DNA of 64,000 nt from JADCCX01 sp031431475 (lineage in GTDB: Bacteria > Pseudomonadota > Alphaproteobacteria > Rhizobiales > Beijerinckiaceae), in contig JANPDL010000034.1 of assembly GCA_031431475.1 (NCBI GenBank), positions 58,221 to 122,220 on the forward strand, given 5' to 3'. Both the position numbers and the translations under genes were made by a program. Below, piece after piece: positions 52,811-60,967 of this stretch. Numbering within the stretch: the stretch's first letter is position 1; each line of letters begins with the position of its first letter. The notes beneath the pieces are model-generated. The model had not been told where the DNA came from. It searched no databases and saw nothing but the letters and a program-made list of their open reading frames with translations.

Positions 52811-53928
52811 GCCAGGTTAGCCCCCGCTTGTGTATTGAACCGCTCGACCCAGACCGAGAAGCCGACGGCGGGAACATCTTCTGCAAAACCCAGACGCTTG
52901 AGCAGAGTGTCATAACGGCCACCGCCCACCAGCGGTTGGGGGGAATCGGGAACGGCGGGTACAATTTCGAAGACCATGCCCGTGTAATAATCGAGGTTGC
53001 GTACGAACCCGGCGGAGGCCGTCACGCTGGCGAGATCTATGCCCTGCGCCGCCATGAAGCCGATGCGCGATTCGTAGCGCTCAACTGCGGCCATGATGTC
53101 GAGGCCGTGGGTCTGGCCCAGCTTGCGAATTGCTGTTGCGACGTGATCGGGATCACCCGAGATCGACAGGAACTGCTCCAGAACATCGGCTTTGGCGGGA
53201 TCGAGCCCGCCCGCGCCCTCCTGTGCCTTGCGCAAGAAGCGTCCGGCGATTTCCGCAGCAGAGCGTCCGCCTGCAGCGCGCACGCCGCTGATCGACAGCA
53301 TGTCCCCGACGAAGGCGCGGGCCGCGTCGCTTTTGGCCCCTTCCAGCGCCGACATCACACCGGCATAGCGATCAAGCCCTGAGCCGCCACTGGCCTGCCC
53401 CAGCGCCTCGCGGGGTGACTTGCCCGCTGCCAGACGCCGCTTGAGTCGGCGCGACAGACCTTGCGGCACGGCGAGGCTTTCCAGCACGCCGTGGATCAGC
53501 CCGGCATCACCCATGCGGATCGTGGGGGATGTCTGGCCCAGCACGCGTGCAGCTTCAATCGCCAGTGCGAGCACGTCAGCGTCAGCCGCTTCCGCATCGG
53601 TTCGACCGAGTGATTCGACACCGGCCTGGATAAACTCACCACTCTCGCCCTGCCTATGCCGGAAAACAGGGCCACAATAGGACATAGTTGTTTTCAGCGG
53701 AGTGGTTGCCGCGCGAACAGCTTGAAGGCACAGCGGAATCGTGAATTCCGGCCTCAGGCACAGTTCGGTACCTGCTGCATCCTGCGTCAGATATAGACGG
53801 CGGCGGATGTCTTCCCCCGACAGGTCCAGAAAGACATCGGCGCGCTGCAGCAACGGTACATCGGCGCGCGGATAGCCCGCCTGCTCCAGCAGATCGATCA
53901 GGTCCTGGGTTTTGGCTTGCGACAGCAT
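52807..53928 (-). CDS. hisZ: ATP phosphoribosyltransferase regulatory subunit
   Basis: 373 residues, a HisRS-like protein without anticodon domain: LCLRPEFTIPLCLQAV (motif 2-like), MSYCGPVFRHRQG, AGVESLGRTDAEAADADVLALAIEA, and GFVRNLDYYTGMVFEIV with PLVGGGRYDTLL (motif 3-like). HisZ binds HisG and is needed for its activity and histidine feedback. It is the upstream gene of the pair. Confidence 0.95.
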   Translation of the reverse strand: MLSQAKTQDLIDLLEQAGYPRADVPLLQRADVFLDLSGEDIRRRLYLTQDAAGTELCLRPEFTIPLCLQAVRAATTPLKTTMSYCGPVFRHRQGESGEFIQAGVESLGRTDAEAADADVLALAIEAARVLGQTSPTIRMGDAGLIHGVLESLAVPQGLSRRLKRRLAAGKSPREALGQASGGSGLDRYAGVMSALEGAKSDAARAFVGDMLSISGVRAAGGRSAAEIAGRFLRKAQEGAGGLDPAKADVLEQFLSISGDPDHVATAIRKLGQTHGLDIMAAVERYESRIGFMAAQGIDLASVTASAGFVRNLDYYTGMVFEIVPAVPDSPQPLVGGGRYDTLLKRLGFAEDVPAVGFSVWVERFNTQAGANLA

Positions 53929-54124
53929 TCAGATATCCAATTGGCTGCAGCGGATAGCAGATGGCGTGGGGCCGCGCGACCGGTTCTGCTGAACAGAGTT
54001 ACGCAATGTGGCTGATCTGCAACACTTCGGGATTTCGCAAGCTGCGGAAACAATCACTATTTCGTGAAAGCCGTTGTTTACCATATTCAAGGCATGTCTT
54101 TTTGCATTGAAGCAAGGGTTTCCA

Positions 54125-55111
54125 ATGCGTTTTTCCTCAATCCTCCTCGCAACCGGTGTCGCATCGCTGCTTTCCATGTCAGCTGCTGCCGCTGCAGACA
54201 TGCCGGGCAAGGTGATCAAGCCGATACCTCCGTCAGCACCTTCTGCCGCATGCCTTGAGACATCTGGTCTGCCGACCGATATCTTCGGCTTCTCATCGGG
54301 TTCGGATGTGGCTGACCTTGGCTCCTGGGGTGGGTCGCTGGAGTACAATGGCGCTTACGGCACGCGCTTCGGCACCTTGAGCGGCCACAACATCAAGGCG
54401 CAGGTTTCGACCTCGCCATTTCCCTGTCTGGAAATCGGGCCATCACTGAACTACGGCAGCGCACGCCTGAACAATCGCATTGATCTCACCAGTGCGACAG
54501 CTACAGCTTTCGGCGGCCAGATCGAGTTCAAATACAAGATTCTGGGCCGCGCCACCCATGGCATCGGCCTCACCGTGTCAGCAGAGCCTGGCTACAGCGC
54601 TGTCAACAACCGTCTGAGTGATCCATTGACACCGTTCTTTGGTTCCGAGCGCTCGCGTGCAGCCAGCAACTCCTTCAAGATACTAACGGATTTTGCACTG
54701 GTGCCTGACCGTATCTACGGTGCCTTCAATGTCGAATACGGGCAGGGCTGGAACAGCAGCGAAACCAATGGCCTCAACGGCTGTGCACCGGCGGTCGGGC
54801 CGACTGGCGGCTGGTGCCGGGCGTCGAGCTTCAATGTGCGTGCTGCGGTTTCTGCCAAGCTCGCTGATAACTTCTATCTCGGGGCCGAGGGCCAGTATAT
54901 CAGCGCCTATCAGGGCACATTTCTCAACCGGATGAACGGCCATGCGTGGTTCATCGGCCCGACGGCGTTCTGGCAGGCCACGGAGAAGCTTGCGATTTCC
55001 GGCACGTTCGCCACGCAGGTTGCGGGGCAGGCGCGCGGCACGCCCAACTCGCTCGATCTCGACAACTTCAGCCGCCACATTGCCAAGCTGAAACTGGGCT
55101 ACAGCTTCTAA
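54125..55111 (+). CDS. Outer-membrane beta-barrel protein, hypothetical
   Basis: 328 residues from ATG 54125 (AAGG upstream). Signal peptide LLATGVASLLSMSAAAAA is followed by a proline-rich linker (GKVIKPIPPSAPSAA) as in rhizobial outer-membrane proteins. Then alternating strands such as HGIGLTVSAEPGYSAV, VYGAFNVEYGQGW-like and NFYLGAEGQYISAYQG occur, ending in the terminal aromatic KLGYSF expected for BamA recognition. Specific function unknown. Confidence 0.82.
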   Translation: MRFSSILLATGVASLLSMSAAAAADMPGKVIKPIPPSAPSAACLETSGLPTDIFGFSSGSDVADLGSWGGSLEYNGAYGTRFGTLSGHNIKAQVSTSPFPCLEIGPSLNYGSARLNNRIDLTSATATAFGGQIEFKYKILGRATHGIGLTVSAEPGYSAVNNRLSDPLTPFFGSERSRAASNSFKILTDFALVPDRIYGAFNVEYGQGWNSSETNGLNGCAPAVGPTGGWCRASSFNVRAAVSAKLADNFYLGAEGQYISAYQGTFLNRMNGHAWFIGPTAFWQATEKLAISGTFATQVAGQARGTPNSLDLDNFSRHIAKLKLGYSF

Positions 55112-55176
55112 AAGTGTCTCCCGTCTTGCGGAGGCTTCCTGGATAATGCGAGCATGGGGCAGAAAGAATCTGTCCC

Positions 55177-55623
55177 ATGCCTTCTAGTTCCAATTCCCCG
55201 TTCATTCTCGATCCCCATCTAGATGAAGATACGATGCTGCTGGGCCACTTTGCGCTCAGCCGCGTCTTGCTGATGAATGACGCGCGGTATCCATGGCTCA
55301 TTCTTGTGCCTGAAAAGCCTGATCTCGCCGAAATCATCGATCTCTCAGAGCATGACCAAATGCAACTCATGCGTGAGATCGCTACTGCCTCGCAGGCCTT
55401 GAAGGCGCTGTTCAATCCGGACAAGCTCAATGTCGCTGCACTTGGCAACCGCGTCCGGCAATTGCACGTGCATGTACTGGCGCGATTTGTCTCGGATGCC
55501 GCGTGGCCCGGCCCTGTCTGGGGCGTAGGTGAAGCGCACCCCTATCCTCCGCATATGGCGGGGGTGATCATGGACCGGATGCTGGCCGCGCTGAAGCCGC
55601 TTGGCCTTGAGGAGAGCGCTTGA
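55177..55623 (+). CDS. HIT domain protein
   Basis: 148 residues. The histidine triad is NRVRQLHVHVLARFVSD, where the third position after HVH is Leu-Ala, slightly unlike the classic HxHxHxx. The N-terminal PWLILVPEKPDL strand is typical of the galactose-1-P uridylyltransferase-like HIT subgroup in alphaproteobacteria. Likely nucleotide phosphate hydrolase or transferase. It is coupled to nudC (TGATG). Confidence 0.88.
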   Translation: MPSSSNSPFILDPHLDEDTMLLGHFALSRVLLMNDARYPWLILVPEKPDLAEIIDLSEHDQMQLMREIATASQALKALFNPDKLNVAALGNRVRQLHVHVLARFVSDAAWPGPVWGVGEAHPYPPHMAGVIMDRMLAALKPLGLEESA

Positions 55624-56567
55624 TGGACCTGTTTGAGGGGACACCGGCTGCTGCGGCACCAGACCTGGGGTTTGCGACACTGGCCTTTGATCGTGCGGCG
55701 TGGCGGCGCGAAGATGTGACGTGGCAAAGCGAGGCGCTGAATGCGCCGGATGCGCGCTTTGTCGCGATCTGCCGGGATACACCTGTCCTTGCCTTCGATG
55801 GCGGCGCACTCAATCCGCTGCTGACGCTGGCGCGGGCCCGCGATCTTGGCAAGGCAGGCGAGCCGCTGTTCCTTGGCCTTGAGGATGGCGCACCGCGCTT
55901 TGCCTTCGATATCGCCGCGGAATTCTTCGAGGATCTGAAATTGCGTGATGACCTCAAGCTCATCGACATGCGCTCGATTGCCATGCAGGGGCTGTTCTCG
56001 CCAGGTATTCTCAATGCCATCGGCACCGCGAAAGCGATGTTGCTCTGGCACAACCGGCACCGGTTCTGCAGCAATTGCGGCGTGGCTTCTGTTGCGGCTT
56101 CCGCCGGGTGGAAGCGCCGCTGCGACGCCTGCAACACCGAGCATTTTCCGCGCACGGACCCCGTGGTGATCATGCTGGCGATCCGGGGGGACCAGTGCCT
56201 GATGGGCCGCGCGCCGCAGTTCCCCGAGGGGCGCTATTCCTGCCTTGCCGGGTTTATGGAGCCGGGTGAAACCATCGAGGATGCGGTGCGCCGCGAAATC
56301 CTGGAGGAAACCGGGGTGAAGACCGCGCGGGTTCGCTATCTGACAGCGCAGCCATGGCCGTTCCCGAGTTCGCTGATGATTGGCTGCCTGGCTGAAGCAA
56401 CATCGACAGAAATCACAATTGATGCGACGGAACTGGCGGATGCCCGCTGGTTCAGCCGCGAGGAAATCCGTCAGATCCTGCGCAACGAGCATCCCAAGGG
56501 TATCAGTTCGCCGCCGCGTATGGCGATTGCCCATCACATCATGCAGATGTTTGCAGACAGCGAATAA
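55623..56567 (+). CDS. nudC: NADH pyrophosphatase (NAD diphosphatase)
   Basis: 314 residues from ATG 55623. A zinc ribbon CSNCGV ... CDACNTEHFPRTDP is followed by the Nudix box GFMEPGETIEDAVRREILEETGV and the SQPWPFPSS-type specificity motif (LTAQPWPFPSSLMIG), diagnostic of NudC. It hydrolyses NAD(H) and can remove NAD caps from RNA. The HIT gene just upstream is a common partner. Confidence 0.95.
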   Translation: MDLFEGTPAAAAPDLGFATLAFDRAAWRREDVTWQSEALNAPDARFVAICRDTPVLAFDGGALNPLLTLARARDLGKAGEPLFLGLEDGAPRFAFDIAAEFFEDLKLRDDLKLIDMRSIAMQGLFSPGILNAIGTAKAMLLWHNRHRFCSNCGVASVAASAGWKRRCDACNTEHFPRTDPVVIMLAIRGDQCLMGRAPQFPEGRYSCLAGFMEPGETIEDAVRREILEETGVKTARVRYLTAQPWPFPSSLMIGCLAEATSTEITIDATELADARWFSREEIRQILRNEHPKGISSPPRMAIAHHIMQMFADSE

Positions 56568-56576
56568 AACTGCGCG

Positions 56577-57428
56577 TCAGCCGTTCCTGGCGGCCTCTTC
56601 CCGGTAGGGATGAGCGGGATAAACGCCGATGATGCGCAATTCCTTGGAAAAAAAGGTGAGTTCTTCCAGTGCAAGCTTCAGGCCGGGATCCTCAGGATGA
56701 CCATCGACCTCGGCATAGAACTGCGTCGCAGTGAACTGGCCTTCGACCATATAGCTCTCCAGCTTGCTCATGTTGACGCCGTTGGTCGCAAAGCCGCCCA
56801 TGGCCTTGTAGAGGGCGGCGGGCACGTTGCGGACGCGGAAGACAAAACTTGTAACCAGCGGTACGCCGTTGCGCTGCGAGACATTCGGTTTCTTCGACAA
56901 CACAACGAAGCGTGTGGTGTTGTGCGCCTCGTCCTCCACATCCTCGGCCAGAATATTCAGCCCATAGATCGGGGCTGCGAGACGCGGCGCCAGTGAGGCC
57001 TTGGTCACGTCCCTCCACTCCGACACCTGCCGGGCGGAGCCTGCGGTGTCACCCGCCACATGGGCCTTGAGGCCTAGCTTGCGGATGATCTTGCGGCACT
57101 GGCCGATAGCATGGACATGGCTGTAGACATCCTTGATGGTCGAGAGTGATGCGCCCGGAATGGCCATGAGCTGGAAATGGATCGGCAGGAAATGCTCGCC
57201 GATGATATGGAGGCCGGAGGTCGGCAATAGGTGGTGGATATCCGCCACGCGACCTGCGATCGAGTTCTCGATCGGAATCATGGCAAGCGCTGCTGAGCCT
57301 TCCTGTACTGCTGCGAAGGCATCCTCGAAGGTCGGGCAAGGCAGGGGTTCCATATCGGGGAAGGCCTGATCGCAGGCGACCTGCGAGTTGGCACCGGGCT
57401 CGCCCTGGAAGGAAATCAGCTGTTTCAT
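56577..57428 (-). CDS. pheA: Prephenate dehydratase
   Basis: 283 residues from ATG 57428; a TTG at 57449 would overlap the kdsB stop. The catalytic domain starts ISFQGEPGANSQVACDQAFP and has PIENSIAGRV, and the key TTRFVVLSKKP (Thr-Arg-Phe). The C-terminal ACT domain has TSFVFRVRNVPAALYKAM and LESYMVEGQF. It makes phenylpyruvate and is feedback-inhibited by phenylalanine. No chorismate mutase domain is fused. Confidence 0.96.
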   Translation of the reverse strand: MKQLISFQGEPGANSQVACDQAFPDMEPLPCPTFEDAFAAVQEGSAALAMIPIENSIAGRVADIHHLLPTSGLHIIGEHFLPIHFQLMAIPGASLSTIKDVYSHVHAIGQCRKIIRKLGLKAHVAGDTAGSARQVSEWRDVTKASLAPRLAAPIYGLNILAEDVEDEAHNTTRFVVLSKKPNVSQRNGVPLVTSFVFRVRNVPAALYKAMGGFATNGVNMSKLESYMVEGQFTATQFYAEVDGHPEDPGLKLALEELTFFSKELRIIGVYPAHPYREEAARNG

Positions 57429-57445
57429 AGGTGCAATGCTTTCAC

Positions 57446-58183
57446 TCAAAGTCTGTAGCGCAGGAGTTCGCGGGCAATGATGAGGTCGCCCGGTGTATCA
57501 ACGCCGCGCGGCACATGGTCGATCACAGCAACGTCTATGCGCATGCCTGCCTCGATGGCCCGCAACTGCTCCAGTTTCTCGCGAATCTCAAGCGGCGACG
57601 GCGGCAGGCTGACAAATCGTGCCAGCGCCTTGCGGCGATAAGCGTAGAGCCCGATGTGATGGTAGAGCGGTCCCGGCCCGGTGGGGGCTGTGGCACGGGT
57701 AAAATACAGCGCCCGCAAGCGGTTGGGTGCAATCTCGGAACCGATGAGCTTGACCACGGAACTCGCCGTCATCTCGTCCTCTTCCACGATCACAGCAGCC
57801 AGTGTTGCGATATCAACCGCTGCGTCCGCGAGTGGCAGCACGGAAACGGCGATGGCGCGAGGATCAATCGTGGGAAAATCACCCTGCAGATTGACCACGA
57901 TGTCGTGCAGACCATCCGGATCAGCCTTTTCCACGGCTTCATGCACACGGTCCGAACCCGAGGGATGATCTGAGCGCGTCATGATGGCGCGACCGCCAGC
58001 AGCTTCGACCGCTGCGGCAATATCCCGGCTGTCCGTCGCAACGATGACCGGACCCACGCCCGATTCCATGGCCCGCTCCCAGACATGCACGATCATCGGC
58101 TTGCCGTTGATATCGGCCAGAGGCTTGTTCGGCAGGCGGGTGGCTGCCATGCGCGCGGGGATGACGACGATGGGATCGGACAT
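57446..58183 (-). CDS. kdsB: CMP-KDO synthetase
   Basis: 245 residues from ATG 58183. Features: VIPARMAATRLPNKPLADI (nucleotide-binding), GRAIMTRSDHPSGSDRVHEA, VVNLQGDFPTIDPRAI and YHHIGLYAYRRKALARFV. It activates KDO for lipopolysaccharide inner core. It lies upstream of pheA on the same strand, with the usual divergent cytochrome gene on the other side. Confidence 0.96.
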   Translation of the reverse strand: MSDPIVVIPARMAATRLPNKPLADINGKPMIVHVWERAMESGVGPVIVATDSRDIAAAVEAAGGRAIMTRSDHPSGSDRVHEAVEKADPDGLHDIVVNLQGDFPTIDPRAIAVSVLPLADAAVDIATLAAVIVEEDEMTASSVVKLIGSEIAPNRLRALYFTRATAPTGPGPLYHHIGLYAYRRKALARFVSLPPSPLEIREKLEQLRAIEAGMRIDVAVIDHVPRGVDTPGDLIIARELLRYRL

Positions 58184-58360
58184 GGCAAGCTTGGTTCGCA
58201 GCGGGTGAGGCGTCAAAAAGTAGCACGGATTTCACGGCTTATACGGGTTGCGCAATCCGCGTCAAAGCGTCTATTTGAACGCGAAAAATACGATGTGAGA
58301 ATTGATGCGTCGCTTTCTTGCGTTGTATCGCATCTCCCAATTGGCTGGAGAACGGGGATC

Positions 58361-58906
58361 ATGGACTCCTTTGAGCTGAACAAGATCGCGGGCGCGGTGC
58401 TGGGTTCCCTGACATTCGTGATGCTGACAAGCTTTGGCGGCGAGTTGCTGTTTGCCGAAAAGAAGTCCGAGAAGGCGGGTTATGAGTTGCCTATGCCTGC
58501 GGGTGCAGCTGTGGCTGCATCTGCACCTGTTGTTGCAGTTGAGCCAATTGCGGTGCGTCTGGCTTCTGCCGACAAGACAAAGGGTGAGACAACCTTCAAG
58601 CAATGTGCGGCGTGTCACACACCTGAGAAGGGTGGTGCCAACAAGGTTGGCCCGAATATGTGGGGTGTGCTGGGCCGTGCGAAGGGGCAGGTAGCGGGCT
58701 TCGGTTATTCGGCCGCCCTGAAGACTGTTGCTGCCAAGGGCGAGAAGTGGGATTTCGAGGCGATCGACAAATTCGTCGAGAGCCCGAAAGGTTATATCGC
58801 GGGCACTTCGATGTCTTACGCGGGCCTCTCCAACCCGAAGACACGGGCTGACCTTATTTCTTATCTCAACACGCTTTCAGACAGCCCGCTGGCCCTGCCA
58901 AAGTGA
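58361..58906 (+). CDS. Membrane-anchored cytochrome c (CycM-like)
   Basis: 181 residues from ATG 58361. An uncleaved N-terminal anchor (LNKIAGAVLGSLTFVMLTSF) is followed by an Ala-Pro-Val-rich linker and one class I haem domain: FKQCAACHTPEKGGANKVGPN (CXXCH at about 99-103) and the axial Met in YIAGTSMSYAGL. It corresponds to the cytochrome c552/CycM type that links the bc1 complex and oxidases in Rhizobiales. Confidence 0.93.
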   Translation: MDSFELNKIAGAVLGSLTFVMLTSFGGELLFAEKKSEKAGYELPMPAGAAVAASAPVVAVEPIAVRLASADKTKGETTFKQCAACHTPEKGGANKVGPNMWGVLGRAKGQVAGFGYSAALKTVAAKGEKWDFEAIDKFVESPKGYIAGTSMSYAGLSNPKTRADLISYLNTLSDSPLALPK

Positions 58907-59010
58907 TTCACTCGATGAAGTGATTGAAAAGGGCCTGATCTGGCTCTCTTTTGTTGCTGCTGTCAAAATCGTTTAATTGCCATTCAGTCCGATCCTGACA
59001 TGATGTTCCG

Positions 59011-60900
59011 ATGGTTCTGGCGCAGTATGTGTTCCGTTTGGGGAGATTTTGGCTGGCGGCTTTCATGGCCACCGCTTTTACACTGGCCTGCGCCCAAGCC
59101 CAATCACCTGAACCAGGCCGCTGGCGTCACGCCATTTCGCTGACGGGCGATCCGAAATACGGTCCTGACTTCCGCTATCCTGATTATGTGAAACCTGATG
59201 CGCCGAAAGGCGGGCGGGTTAGGCTTGGCGTTTCCGGCACTTTCGACAATTTCAATCCCTTCATCAGCGGCGTGAAGGGCAGTCTCGCGGCTTACCTCAT
59301 GACGATCTACGAGCCGCTGCTCTGGGTATCGCTGGATGAGGCCACAACCGAATATGGCCTGCTGGCGGAAGCCGTGGCCTTTCCCGATGATTATTCCTCC
59401 GTGTCGTTTCGCCTGCGCCCCGAGGCGCGCTGGCATGATGGCCGACCGGTCACTGCGGATGATGTAATATTCTCATTCGATGCTTGGAAGCGCCTGTCAC
59501 CGCAGTGGAACCGGCTGCTGCTCAAGGTGAGCGGAGTCGAGAGAGTTTCGGAGCGCGAGGTCCGATTCACTTTCAACGAGAAGGGGGATCCTGCTCTGCC
59601 TCTCTATGTCGGGCAGCTCAGCATCCTGCCCAGGCACTGGTGGCAGGGGGTCAATGCGTCGGGCAAGCCGCGTGATATTGAGCTGACAACACTGGAACCG
59701 CCGCTTGGCTCGGGACCCTATGCGGTCAAGAATTTCATTGCGGGCCGGTCAGTCTCCTATGAGCGCGTGGCTGACTACTGGGGCCGGAATGTGCCGATCC
59801 GGGTGGGCACGGAGAATCTGGACCAGATTCACATTGAGTATTTCCGCGATGCCAATGTGATGTTCGAGGCCTTCCGGGCTGATCTGATCGATGTACGGCG
59901 TGAAAGCAGCATCAAGTCCTGGGTTGTCGGATATGATTTTGCCGCTGTACGTGAAGGGCGGGTCATCAAGGAAATCTACGGGATCGCGCGGCTCGGTATT
60001 GTGAAGGCGTTCGTTTTCAATCTGCGTCGTCCCAAATTCCAGGATATCCGGGTCAGGCGCGCGCTGGCGATGGCCTATAGTTTTGATGATGTGAACAGGA
60101 ATGTGTTCCACTCCCTGCTGTCACGACCGGGATCTTATTTCCCGCAGACGGATTTCGAGGCGAAGGGGCCATTGACGCCTGATGAGCGCACTTTGTTGAA
60201 GACTTTATCCGATACGCCCAATCCCGGTTCCCTCGAGGAGGCCAGCTTTTCTGCCAGTTCTCCATCCAGCCGCACCAGTCTCTTTAATGCGCTGGAACTG
60301 CTGAAGGAGGCTGGTTTTCGATTGAAGGATGGCCTCTTGCTCGACGCAAAAGGGGAACAACTGACCCTTGAATTCGTGTTAGACGACGCCTCTATGGAAA
60401 AGGTCGCGTCGGCTTATGGTAGCCAGCTTGCCAAGCTGGGTGTCGCGATCCAAATTCGCGTTGTGGATGATGTGCAGTACCAGAATCGTATGCGTACGTT
60501 CGATTTCGACATCGCCGCGCATGGCTGGGTGGAAGGCCATGCACCGGGCAGCGAACAGCGTGAGTACTGGACGAGCGGAAGTGCTGACCAGCGCGGCACG
60601 AACAACCTTGGCGGCCTGAAGAGCCCATTGGTTGATGCGCTGGTGGAAAAGCTGGTGCTGGCCCCCGACCGCGTCGGGAAAGTGGCAGCAGGGCGGTTGC
60701 TGGACCGGGTGCTGCGCACCAGCGCCATTGGCATTCCCATCATGACCGAGGACAAGGAACTGGTGGCGCGCTGGGACCGCTTTGCCCGCCCTGCCGTGAT
60801 GCCGCAATACGGAGCCACGGCGTTTCCGGCGATCTGGTGGTGGGATGAGGCGAAGGCGCAAAAGACCGGCGGGAAGAACCTTGGAACCCAAAGTCGCTGA
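59011..60900 (+). CDS. YejA-type ABC peptide-binding protein (first of tandem pair)
   Basis: 629 residues with a signal peptide ending near ACAQAQS. Family 5 extracellular binding protein: FRYPDYVKPDAPKGGRVRLG, FDNFNPFISG, LLAEAVAFPDDYSSVSFRLR, RPVTADDVIFSFDAW. YejA-like proteins bind oligopeptides, including microcin C-type, for the YejBEF importer. It lies upstream of a second copy with only moderate similarity, so the two likely bind different ligands. Confidence 0.9.
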   Translation: MVLAQYVFRLGRFWLAAFMATAFTLACAQAQSPEPGRWRHAISLTGDPKYGPDFRYPDYVKPDAPKGGRVRLGVSGTFDNFNPFISGVKGSLAAYLMTIYEPLLWVSLDEATTEYGLLAEAVAFPDDYSSVSFRLRPEARWHDGRPVTADDVIFSFDAWKRLSPQWNRLLLKVSGVERVSEREVRFTFNEKGDPALPLYVGQLSILPRHWWQGVNASGKPRDIELTTLEPPLGSGPYAVKNFIAGRSVSYERVADYWGRNVPIRVGTENLDQIHIEYFRDANVMFEAFRADLIDVRRESSIKSWVVGYDFAAVREGRVIKEIYGIARLGIVKAFVFNLRRPKFQDIRVRRALAMAYSFDDVNRNVFHSLLSRPGSYFPQTDFEAKGPLTPDERTLLKTLSDTPNPGSLEEASFSASSPSSRTSLFNALELLKEAGFRLKDGLLLDAKGEQLTLEFVLDDASMEKVASAYGSQLAKLGVAIQIRVVDDVQYQNRMRTFDFDIAAHGWVEGHAPGSEQREYWTSGSADQRGTNNLGGLKSPLVDALVEKLVLAPDRVGKVAAGRLLDRVLRTSAIGIPIMTEDKELVARWDRFARPAVMPQYGATAFPAIWWWDEAKAQKTGGKNLGTQSR

Positions 60901-60967
60901 TGATTGGCTTTTGGCCATGATGCTCCCTATCTTGGGTTGAGAGAATCCACGACACAGGAGCACGGTG

